DNA of 64,000 nt. Source: Corallium rubrum. Lineage: Eukaryota > Cnidaria > Anthozoa > Scleralcyonacea > Coralliidae. The stretch is from NCBI GenBank assembly GCA_964035015.1, contig OZ036007.1, forward strand, positions 3,587,968-3,651,967, in the 5' to 3' direction. Shown here one piece after another: positions 1-9,560 of this stretch. The position numbers and the translations under genes were made by a program. The stretch's first letter is position 1, and each line of letters opens with the position of its first letter. The notes below the pieces were generated by a model. That model saw only the letters and a list, made by a program, of their open reading frames with translations, had not been told where the DNA came from and searched no databases.

Positions 1-130
1 GTTGACATAAACTTTCAAATTCTCCAAACTCACTCTCATGTTTGCATCAGGCATTGCTTTGATCATAATTCCAAATAATATGTATATTAATTTTATTAAT
101 TTATATAGCCTATATTTTCACAAATATGCA

Positions 131-788
131 GGGGGTGGACAAAAAAAAGTGGCCACCATTGAAAGTATGATTAATGTGCATTGTATAACTTTTATTAGAG
201 TACTGTACAGAAAAATGTAAAATTATATGTTTTTAGAATGCATGCTTCAAGATCTGCTCAAATATGATATCAAATTCTAATTTTATCCATTGATTTCAAA
301 AATATATTAATTTTTCATGATTTTCAATCTTGTAACAAATGAAGTGTTAGTCCAATTGGTCTTCAAAATGATTAAAAGAGTTTGTATACTATGAAAATGT
401 TATAACAGCAAAATAGTTAGATATTTTGTTGCCATTTCACTTGATTTCACTACAGCTTCACAGTGTGCCATGCTTTCAAAGTTAATTTATTTTTTAAACC
501 TTTTACAAAATTAGAATTGGATATCATATTTGAGCAGATATTGACGAATGCATACATTCTAAAATACATCACTTTAATTCTTTGAAAGTTTTCATGGTGA
601 TAAATATACAGTAAATAAGTTTTGTGGAAACACCACATAAAATATTTCTTTGCTAAGCTTTCGGCCTGTTTAGCAAAGAAAAATTTCACGTGGTGTTTCC
701 ACAAAACTTATTTATATTATATATCACTTTACATATTCTTCTTTTCTCGAATAATAGTTATAATGGCCACTGTTTTTTGTCCACCCCC
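131..788. mobile_element. Foldback element with ~25-bp inverted ends
   Basis: The left end reads GGGGGTGGACAAAAAA followed by AGTGGCCA, and the right end is its inverse (TGGCCACTG, then TTTTTTGTCCACCCCC). Inside, about 230-290 is inversely repeated at about 510-560 (the ATATGATATC and TGAGCAGAT blocks), so most of the element can fold on itself. A shorter hairpin repeat sits within it. No coding capacity is visible and no target duplication could be fixed. It is a non-autonomous foldback element of unknown superfamily. Confidence 0.6.
600..716. repeat. Hairpin repeat, copy 1 (GTGGAAACACC family)
   Basis: The arms TAAATAAGTTTTGTGGAAAC and its inverse flank a centre holding GCTAAGCTTTCGGCCTG. 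The same arms and centre recur at about 4109-4240, so this is a dispersed hairpin family. Here it is nested inside a larger foldback element. Confidence 0.6.
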
Positions 789-1140
789 TCTACCAAGTAG
801 AACAACGGACAAGAGGTTTCATTTTTAATGACTTCACTAAAGTGCACATATTAAGTACTCACTCTAAAGCTCTTATCTTTGTCAGATTTCAGCTCCGTAT
901 CAAATGCTTTCAACGTGCTTGTAAACCCACGAAATAGCAGATATTCTTTCAAGACCTCGTCCAAACATTGTACAGAGGCAGCCATGTTCAATTACTTTCC
1001 ATATTGTTTCCGACTGCATGCGGAAATGGACATCCAAAGCGGAAGTCGTTTCCAAGAGTAATGAAACAATGAAGTCACAGAATACTACAAGGGATCACTC
1101 AAAAAGACCCCTCAAGCACTGCGTAGGCTAATATACTAAT
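789..1140. other. Unannotated intergenic stretch
   Basis: No gene, repeat or RNA was recognised. Short open frames here have no recognisable protein features. Confidence 0.4.
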
Positions 1141-1231
1141 ATACTACCGAACAGAGATTCAGAGAACGCAGGAGTCTAATGTTTCGAGGGAAGGCCCTTC
1201 TCTCTTACGTTCTCTGTTTCGGCATTATATC
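1141..1231 (-). repeat. Decayed copy of the GAAGGGCCTTCG...CGAAACG inverted tag
   Basis: It contains a diverged palindrome with the blocks ACAGAG...AACG, GTCTAATGTTTCGAG, GAAGGCCCTTC and ACGTTCTCTGTTTCGGCA. The same blocks form the 173-bp palindrome at 52668-52840 and a single copy at 62443-62513. Similar tags are common in metazoan genomes around Penelope-like elements; that link is from general knowledge and is not shown here. Confidence 0.5.
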
Positions 1232-2395
1232 AAACCTTAGTTACTATATATTTTCATATTTTGGAAAAGCCGCGTTAAGACATTACTTTTATTTTCCAAA
1301 ATATGTTTTTGCAAAAAGCTGGGCGGTATAAAACCAGATTTCTGACTAGGGTTAGTGTTTTTGTTGTGGTTAGGTTATCCAGGAAATTGCTAAAACGTTG
1401 ATATTTACTGAAGCTTGAATAGCAGCTTGATGACATATGTTTTTGTAAAAGCCGCACGGAAAGACTGCGAAGGTCCTTTTGAGTTATCTCTTTTAGTTGC
1501 GACCGAACAATTGAAATAAGAAAATGGTAATGTCATTTTTCTAGAACATCGATTGGCTCACTACTGCCGGTCATCTAAAGATTATTTTGTTATTCTTTAT
1601 TTTTTTATATTTTTTTAAAATAAAATAGGATAGCATAAAATTAATTTTTATAATAATTTCGGAATTATTGTTTTGTAAGTGTATTTACGTAATGATCAAA
1701 CACTAAATTCTCCTTAAACATGTTTTAGTCCCCAGATTTCTCACATTGTCTGAAAACGAGGCTGCATCAAACACGAGTTTGCGACAACGCAATGTTCATA
1801 CTTTCGAAAAGTCGTTAAAAAAGTAGAAGATTTTGACGAATTAGAAGCTCATTTCTCGGGAAAAATACTACTGTTTTTGCTTAGAGTTACAAAGGTAAGA
1901 TAATTCACACGAATTTGCTTGTTTTATCGTCAGGAAAACGTAACAATTTGTGGAAATCTTTGGCCTTCGCGCGACCATTTTGGACTTCTGGTTTCTGTTT
2001 GAACAAGAAACGGTTTTAAACATGCTTTCTCGCTTTCTAGATTGACTGCGTCTTGGTAATATTTGTTTAGTTTTCTCTAGTATGACTAAAATGTTTCCTT
2101 TAGGCGATTTGTTTTGCTTTCAAGCCTTTCCATATGCTGACAAGTTTTACTTTCGAAATCAGCGCAACAAAATTACGAAAGGCGAAAGGGATGGGATGGG
2201 TTCAAGGGGGGAGCTACAGGGGCCAAGGAGCACGTGCCTTCCCCACGATAATTTGAAGAACTATAAAGGTGCCAAAAAGTCAATCACATGAGGCACAAAT
2301 TTTTAATTTTTAATAGGTAAATTTCGCTAATAGCTGTAAACTGACTAAATTCTCTTCGACTATGACAATCTTGCCCTGTTGCGTGATTTTTGTGA

Positions 2396-2419
2396 CTACC
2401 GCTGACCTGTCAGCGGTAG
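2396..2419. repeat. Perfect 11-bp-arm inverted repeat
   Basis: CTACCGCTGAC is followed after two bases by its exact reverse complement GTCAGCGGTAG. It could be a protein-binding site or a transcript hairpin; no terminator-like T-run follows. Confidence 0.6.
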
Positions 2420-2493
2420 CCATAATGTCGGCGTGTTGCTTGCTTGCGCGAGTGTCTTGCACCGCACTTACGTCATACTCGTGCAGCCATCGC

Positions 2494-2597
2494 CATATAG
2501 TCAAGAAGATCGCCATTGATCGCCAAGTATTCGGGAAGTACTCGTCATATAGTCAAGAAGATCGCCATTGATCGCCAAGTATTCGGGAAGTACTCGA
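2494..2597. repeat. 52-bp tandem duplication (two copies)
   Basis: The segment beginning CATATAGTCAAGAAGATCGC is repeated directly with a 52-bp period. The copies are almost identical, which points to a recent local duplication. Confidence 0.8.
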
Positions 2598-3305
2598 GTT
2601 GTTTTCGTGGCCTCGCGGGGAATAAACTAAAGTGAATCAAGTCTTTGCATTTTGGTTGCTCTCTCGATGACAGTTTTGATTTTTGAAAGTGTTAATTATT
2701 ACTTTGCAAATCTTTTCTTCTTGGAACGGTTTCTGTCCACATTGATCAGTTTATACAAGGTAAGAAATAGTTTCAAAACTGTGACGTTGTTTATCTTATA
2801 TACTATATACAAAATCTATAAGTACTTGGTCGGAAACAGGGTACTGTACTTATAGCAGTACTAGAAATATTCAGCTTTTGCTAGAAGTTGGGCCTTCAAC
2901 CTTCTTTTATCGAAGAAACTGCTATATACCTAAATTATTTATAATGATAAAATCGCTTTATAAGTTTAATTTTGGTTGAATTGTGTGTTGTGCTCACTGG
3001 TCAGTGACTCATGTTTATACTGCATGTACACATGTATATATCATACACCAGTGCATACACTAAGAGTGAGAAGTGTGTTTTAACCAACTTCGAGCTAGAT
3101 GTTTTGATATTAGAGCAAACACAACTTTCATTGTTTCGTGATCAAACAAATCAGGAAATTAATTGTTTGATCACATACCAAACCTTTGTCTCGCTTATGA
3201 TTTTCCTATCTGTTTGGTTTGTGAATTATTAATGAGTTCGAGAAGTATATATCACAGTGCCCTGTATTTACACTATATACATTGTATATAAGAAATTTAT
3301 GCTAG

Positions 3306-3600
3306 GTGGTGTTGGTGGCATAGTGGTTAGTGCACGTGCCTTTCACCTCTGCGAGCTGGGTTCAATACCTGCACGGTGCAGTTATCTGATTAAAATAATT
3401 CACCTTGGCCGCATGTGAGAAGAGTGCTTCCAGTTTGACTCTACCAAACACCACAGGTTTCCTCCGGGTACTCAGGTTTCCTCCTGTAGTAACACTGGAC
3501 CAATGAGGGTGGGCCCTTACTGGAGCTCTGAGGATAACTGTTTAGATATAACTGATAGAGTTATCCAGTATAAATAAGGTTAGATTAATTTAGTTTAAGC
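3306..3600 (+). mobile_element. tRNA-derived SINE
   Basis: The 5' head (3308-3378) has a Pol III A-box-like TGGCATAGTGGTTAGTGC and a B-box-like GGGTTCAATACC at tRNA spacing. It is followed by a body with a repeated GTTTCCTCC motif and an AT-rich tail. The head is too degenerate to be a functional tRNA. The target duplication was not resolved. Confidence 0.7.
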
Positions 3601-4108
3601 AAAATATGTTGGCTGTTACATAGACATTACAAAACCTTGACTTGGTGCTTTGTTTACTTGTTTTAGGTGTTGTTCAATATCTTGTATAATGAAATTAAGA
3701 AATCAACGTTTGTGGACACCAGAGCTGCTACAGTGATCCGTCCACAGAATAGTAGATACACCAGAAGTCTAACTCTTGTGAAAGTACTGAAACATTCTAT
3801 AATCTACATGCCACCAATTGTATATTTTGATACTGAAATTGTTGTAAAGCTATTGTGAAGTGCTGGGAAACTTAAAGCCTTGAATATGTTGAAAGCCTTG
3901 AAATGAAGAAATATATCTGTTGAAACTACAATACTGAGTATTGTTGTTCTGTGTTATTTAAAATACTAGCAGAATCACAAAATATCAGTGATGTGCATTA
4001 CACGTGAATGCCACTGACAGCATATTTATGGCAGGTAAAATGTTGTTTTGGAACACAATGTTGATTATCTCGAGTGATTAATTCTTTGAAAGTTTTCAAG
4101 GCGATAAT
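3601..4108. other. Intergenic sequence, no gene recognised
   Basis: A 63-codon open frame starting at 3667 follows a splice-acceptor-like TTGTTTTAG. It has no recognisable domain. Nothing else was supported. Confidence 0.3.
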
Positions 4109-4240
4109 GTATATAGATTATTTTTGTGGAAACACCGCAATGAAAATTATTTATTTGCTAACAGTTTCGGCCTGAGTCAACAGGCTGAAAGCTTAGCAAA
4201 CAAATATTTTACGGTGTTTCCACAAAAATAATCTATATGT
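4109..4240. repeat. Hairpin repeat, copy 2 (GTGGAAACACC family)
   Basis: The arms ATATAGATTATTTTTGTGGA and inverse enclose AACACCG...CGGTGTT and a centre with TTCGGCCTG and CAGGCTGAAAGC. It is the same family as the hairpin at 600-716. Confidence 0.6.
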
Positions 4241-4634
4241 ATATGATCTGGGGTGAGTTGTACAAAGCCAAGATAGCTTATCTAGTTGATAAGTTCTAGC
4301 TAAAGAACAGCACTAATCATGCTTTGAACAACCTAATATAAAATTTTATCCACTGATAAAATTTTATCCACAGTGGATAAAAGTTAAATTGGGTTGTTCA
4401 AAGCACCACTAGAGTGGTTCTCTAGCTAGGATTTATCCACCATTTTTTTGTGTGTGTCTGTGCTTTTCACACATTTTCATGCATTTCAAGTCTATATCTC
4501 GTTCTGTACTTAACAGCGGTAGTCACATGTACGCATTGCGTACCTATTTTTTTATTCGCCGTGGTTATAGTTCCGACACCGGATCTTTAGGTTCAATGGC
4601 TATAGATCCGACATTGACAATTTGACATAACTCG

Positions 4635-5430
4635 TAGGGTGAGGCGATAAACTGAAAAAACCCGATGTTTTTTGAAAACCGATTTAACCGATGTTGCTTT
4701 TGCAGGAAAACCGAAAAAATCGAAAGAAAAATCGGTATTTCAATAAAATCGAACCATACTTAAATGGGTTTTTGTTGCGTTTACACACGGAATTGACAGC
4801 AAAACGACTGAAGAGATTTGTGTCTTCAAAATATAGTATGTTTATTGCCAGGTATGATCTCTGATATAAGAACGGAAATTATGGAAAGGCTTCGATTCAG
4901 ATTTGCACGAGCTTGAACGCATAAGTGGATCAAATGAAAATGAATTTTGATTGGCTCAAATGAAGGCAGACCTCTGTGAAGACAAGTTGAAAGTAAAATT
5001 GGTGACTAATTAACCAATTTTCGCTTTCAATGTTATTATCGCATATATTTTCTGACTCGTGCTCTTTCAGCTTTGCCTTTTTAAGTAACTGTTCATTGAA
5101 ACTTGGAATACTTTGTTACGCTGTCCGAAACTTGGTTACTGGTAACATTTCTCTGCCAAAATGAGCCAAAGTGCTGTTTGGTATTTCTTCAAGAAAGCCG
5201 AAAAACCAGATGATTCTCCTGAATGTAAAGTTTATCTTATATACTGCATGTTTCTTTGTAATTCGTAGTTAGGATGTTATAATCAATACAATTGTTTTTG
5301 AAACTGAAATGTTGCGCGAGTAGCGTTATGCATTTTTTTTTAACTATGGTTTTGAACACATTTTAAAAAAATCGGTTCACTCGTTTTTTTCGGGTGGTTT
5401 TCATTTTTTTATAAAAACCACCTCACCCTA
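4635..5430 (+). mobile_element. hAT element remnant (ZBED type), 8-bp TSD
   Basis: The element starts TAGGGTGAGG and ends CCTCACCCTA. It is flanked by the identical 8-bp duplication ATAACTCG (4627-4634 and 5431-5438). An 8-bp duplication with TA-starting ends is typical of hAT elements. It holds the start of a BED-finger reading frame, listed separately, but is far too short (796 bp) to encode a full transposase, so it is internally deleted. Confidence 0.85.
5161..5229 (+). pseudogene. N-terminal fragment of a BED-finger hAT transposase
   Basis: The reading frame begins at an ATG with MSQSAVWYFFKK and continues through EKPDDSPECK. It resembles the start of ZBED-type BED zinc fingers (S-x-V-W-x-F-F followed by the first metal-binding cysteine). 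The frame then runs into non-coding sequence, so finger and catalytic core are missing. It lies inside the hAT element at 4635-5430. The call rests on motif resemblance only. Confidence 0.6.
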
Positions 5431-5438
5431 ATAACTCG

Positions 5439-6158
5439 TGCTCAATATAATACAGTTTATTTCACACTCCAACAGCAGCACAGGGTCCGACATTATCACT
5501 CAGTAACACTTGGGAAGGCTGACAGTGCAGCGATTATAGAAAATAGAAATATAGAAACGGGAAGATTAAGATTCTTCTGCTTTGAATCAGACTAGGTTCT
5601 GTTAAGTATCGAAACCGCAGCTTTCTTTTAAACTTTAATCATTTGAGAGACTGAGAATGTCAACGACAATGCATCTTTCAGACGAGAAACATCAGTATGA
5701 ATAAATTTTCCACACTAGTTAAGTTTTCTTTCTAACCTTTTGCTCAAAACTCAAAACACTAAATAATGTCAGGCCTTGTGCTGGTTGTTGAAAAGATTCG
5801 ACAAGCACTAAATTCAAAATAAACCGTATTTCGCATGCGTTTATGTCAATGTTAAAGATCCGGTTTTTGAACCATGGTGTTTTTTATTTTTTACAACAAT
5901 TTCCTGCAGCTGTGCAAGTTTTCAGCCATTTTATTTGGGGCTGCCCTGGAAATGACTTATTTTCCCAACGTGAGCTTGTGCAAGTTTCACAAGATGGCCA
6001 TGCTAAAAGGCAGCTGAAATTTGATTCCCACCACGCATTTTACAAACTTTCTAGCCCACATGTTTGTGGCTTTTACAGTCTAGCCCACATGTTGCTTAAC
6101 AACACTTCTCCCACAGCAGCTTGGATGTACATAACTTCCACCCTTGATGGGTTAGTGG
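5439..6158. other. Intergenic stretch with a 134-codon open frame of doubtful status
   Basis: An open frame at 5843-6247 (+) has no recognised domain and runs across the boundary of the hAT-like MITE that begins at 6167. It is therefore unlikely to be a conserved gene. Confidence 0.3.
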
Positions 6159-6166
6159 GTAGTACT

Positions 6167-6757
6167 CATAGAAATAATATACCTAGAATGTGGGCTCCTA
6201 TCTCCTGTCAGTCAAAAAATTGTCGCCACAAAATGGCAGATTTATAAGGGCAAAAGGAACTTGCCCTAGGACTTTTTAGCAGTTTTTTACATGGCCGCGG
6301 TTGGTAACCGGTGTGGAGTGGACGGTGGATGTATTTTAGCAATGAATTTCTTTGTTTTTTACGCCGGGAAATTTACTGGATTAGTGAATTTAAAGATAAA
6401 GGCATGTGAAGTGCAATATCCTTCGCCAAAATATTTCGAACATCAAACTCTGGAGGTAGAAATGGTGACGATAGTGGTCTTTTAATATGAATGGTTTTAG
6501 TGTTTTTACTGTTTTACATTATATTTGAATGATTCCCACTTGCTAATCTGTATGTGATTTATACTGAGTGTGGAGGATTAATCCAGGATACAGTAAGTGT
6601 TTTATTCTTTTTTATCCAATCTAATAGGGATTTCTAGACTCTAGATTATCCCTCCCTTTGCAAAATTCAAAATGGCAAATCTATGAGGGCAAAATAAAAT
6701 TTAATTTGGACACTTGTCACGTGACAGAGCACGCATTCTAGGTCTATTATTTCTATG
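6167..6757. mobile_element. hAT-like MITE with 8-bp TSD
   Basis: The ends are CATAGAAATAATA...TATTATTTCTATG with inverted similarity of about 25 bp (CCTAGAATG continues the arm). It is flanked by the 8-bp duplication GTAGTACT (6159-6166 and 6758-6765). A second internal inverted pair (AAAATGGCAGATTTAT and CAAAATGGCAAATCTAT) is present. No transposase is encoded. Confidence 0.85.
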
Positions 6758-6765
6758 GTAGTACT

Positions 6766-8086
6766 ACAAAAAGTGCTGTTTCTAGGTCCAGTCGAGACGT
6801 GAGAAAGACATTAAGGTCTTTGCTTAAAAAATTGCTTATATGGACTTAGGGGAGTATACATATTTCTAATATTTAGACATTTTTGATCAAAATTTGTAAT
6901 ATATCTTCTTTTGCAAAAATTTCATCTTCATGGACCTTTTTGCATGTAAAGTTTGCAATTTTGAGGATTTTCCAAACTTGAGTTATTGGAAGTGATGGCA
7001 ATGAGGGAACCTGATCTTTGAACACAATATTATATAGTGAAAAAACAGTTGGTTTGCAGGACTTCCAACACGGGTATGTACATGTCCAGACGAATCTGGG
7101 TGCATGACGTGTGACTTAATGGCAGCCAAAATTTGCATTGCACATTTTACAAGCTTTTCCTGTCAGAGAGTGAAGATTACAGAGGTGTGTGGTCAACATT
7201 GAAAAGAGGTGCAGAAGAATGTGTCCATCAGCAAAGTTTTTTTTTGAAAGAAACTAAGTTCATGTGACCAAGAAAGAAATGCAAGCCCCCAACTTCTCCA
7301 GGACTAGAAGACATCACAGACAGTGATTGTGAAAGTCTTGCTCGACTGTAAATACTGTAATAATATATTTGTAGCTTACTACCATTCTTACATAAAAGTT
7401 ATAAATAATTTATTTTTCATTACCATTAACCGGGCACTTCTAAAGTTTTTATGGCATTAAATTATTGTCTATCCTTACACCAAAGGGCTTTAATTTCTAC
7501 CACTCTGCTACACAAAACATGTCTTAAAATACAGGCCTCTCTGGGAAATGCAGTCAATCATGTTCGTAAAACATGCCCCAAAACAGCCAGCAAGCTTGGA
7601 AAATCGAGCTCCTTTTATCTAATATCTTACAATAAATATGTAATAGTTTTAAATACACTGTGGAAACTAGACGTGAACAACCAAAAACACTTTATAAAAC
7701 TTGGATGTTTTCACACTATATTGTGCAAATGTTTTGTTTTATCATTGTGGTTGTGCTTGATTGTGGCAGAGTATTAGTGCTGGCATACTTCATGTTTGCC
7801 AATTATTATGTCTTCATATATTATTTCTCAAAACAAAAATGGTGCAGGCCACTGGATTTCTTTGTGATCAGTCCTAGGTGCTTTCCAAGGTTCTCATTTT
7901 AGAGCACCTTACCACTTTTGCAAGCTCTTTTTGTCATTGAGGCTTCTGTTGTTTCTTCCCAGAGTACTGTTAAAATAGCCTCTAAATTAAAAGGCAAGAT
8001 AATTGCATGCCCAACAAGTTTTTCCCGCATGACTATACCGATAACCGCATACGCAATATTCTGAGTTTGAAAGCCCTGGGTTTGTT
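6766..8086. other. Intergenic sequence left of the array, no gene recognised
   Basis: Open frames up to 108 codons (for example 7451-7777, +) have no recognised domains and overlap each other in different frames. Nothing else was supported. Confidence 0.3.
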
Positions 8087-9063
8087 CTTCTCTGGTTTTA
8101 CCAAAGTTGTATCACCAAAATTGTTTCAGAAACACTGCAAAAATTCTGCGTGGTATTTTGGTCTCTTGATTCAAATTGATTGGGTTCCCAATCTGTTATC
8201 ACCTCCAGTAACTAGACCCAGTCTTTTTTTTTCTGATGGTCAAAAAGCCATGAAGATTAAAGTGCCCCTAACCCCAAAATAATTATTTTCTTATATAAAA
8301 GAAAACTTAAAAGTACAAAGTAACACATTTTACAGTTTTTCGTTTACATGCATCGTTTTCGAGATATTTCAATTTGTATTATATGTAAATGAGACAACCT
8401 GTGATGTCATGTAAGGTGGAAGTCATTTGCACTTGTTGAAAAATATGTTGTATCTCCGCGATTAACCGACAAAATCATTTCAAACGCCATACACCGATGA
8501 AGCTAATAAAACTGAATAGCTTCTCGATAAAATTACGTTGTCATAGTAACAACTTCGTTCCCAGAAACATCACCCCTAAAAACAGAAATATTCTTGTTGT
8601 GACGTGATAAAGCAAGATATTTTGCCTTAAGCAAGATAGGTAGTGTGTAAAATACTCAGGTCAGCGTATGTGATTTGTTGAGAATACAAAATATGTCAGG
8701 GGAAAGGCTAGAAAAGAGAATTATAGTTTATAGATTTAAAGGGTTTGGGAACGAATTTTTAACTATGACAACATAATTTCATTGAGAATCTTTTCAGTTT
8801 TATTAGCTTCACCGGTGTATGGAGTTTGAAATAATTTTGTCAGATAATGCGGAGATACAACATATTTTTCAACAAGTGCAAATGACTTCCACCTTACATG
8901 ACGTCACAGGTTGTCTCATTTACATATAACACAAATTGAAATATCTCGAAAACGATGTATGTAAACGAAAAACTGTAAAATGTGTTACTTTGTACTTTTA
9001 AGTTTTCTTTTATATAAGAAAATAATTATTTTGGGGTTAGGGGCACTTTAAATTTTTGCAAAA
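8087..9063 (+). repeat. Array unit U0 (partial, diverged, with MITE)
   Basis: About 8087-8260 matches the end of a unit (for example TTCCCAATCTGTTATCACCT and ACTAGACCCAGT) with many substitutions. The match resumes at 9052 after a 787-bp insertion. It marks the left border of the array and is the most diverged copy. Confidence 0.75.
8261..9047. mobile_element. TTAA-flanked foldback MITE (Kolobok/piggyBac-like)
   Basis: The element begins AGTGCCCCTAACCCCAAAAT and ends with the inverse. Nearly the whole 787 bp is one long imperfect palindrome centred near 8650. It is flanked by TTAA on both sides (8257-8260 and 9048-9051). The paralogous array unit at about 15690-15712 has the uninterrupted site with a single TTAA, which proves the insertion ends. 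A TTAA duplication is used by piggyBac and Kolobok; the purine-purine (AG) terminus favours Kolobok, but no transposase is present to confirm this. Confidence 0.9.
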
Positions 9064-9471
9064 GAAGATATATTACAATTTTGATAGGGAAAGTCTAAAT
9101 ATTGTAAATATGTAAACTCCCCTAGGTCTATATAGGAGTGGGAGAGGCCTTGGCTTAATACTAATCAAGTATATCCACTGCTATTTCAAGATATGTTGGC
9201 TTTGGGCAAGATGACTGCTGAGGTAAATGAATTAGATGAAGAAAACTTCACTTGGTATAGTCACACCACCTTTGATGAACTGGGAAAAGGGTAGCTTCCA
9301 AAACGTAGAATTCAGAAGATTGCTCTGGAAAAGAAATGAAATCCTGACAGAAAATGCCACTCTCCAAGCAATGGTGATATTCCAACATGGATACCAAAAT
9401 CAACAAGCAAGTTTGAAAGTCAATCTCGTTGTATCCAAAGATTTAACTCTGGGTAAACTCTAACAGTTAGT

Positions 9472-9560
9472 CTCGAAATCCGCAGGGAAACCATACTAAA
9501 TGGTTTTAGGGCTTGACGACCCCTCGGACCCGAGTTACATAGAGGTTAAGAACACCTCTG
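9472..9560 (+). ncRNA. Conserved stem-loop motif, type A, unit U1
   Basis: Reading 5' to 3': CTCGAAATCCGCAGGG, a 7-bp hairpin AAACCAT/ATGGTTT with loop ACTAA, TTAGGGCTT, then a hairpin CTCGG-AC-CCGAG, then a 6-bp hairpin AGAGGT/ACCTCT. The blocks outside the first hairpin are nearly identical in the type-B motif of the same unit, while that hairpin differs by compensating changes. It could be a structured RNA element. No known RNA family was recognised, and strand is assigned by the direction in which I read it. Confidence 0.5.

Larger units (their letters stand above)
1232..3305. other. Intergenic sequence, no gene recognised
   Basis: No protein family was recognised in any frame. A good 5' splice donor-like site (ACAAG then gtaagaaat, about 2760) and a pyrimidine-rich acceptor-like site (about 3666) could belong to a non-coding or untranslated transcript, but this is speculative. 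The stretch includes a short perfect hairpin and a 52-bp tandem duplication, listed separately. Confidence 0.3.

Noticed and set aside
5843-6247. 134-codon open frame as a host gene
   Set aside because: There is no recognised domain, and its end crosses into a hAT-like MITE defined by exact target duplications.
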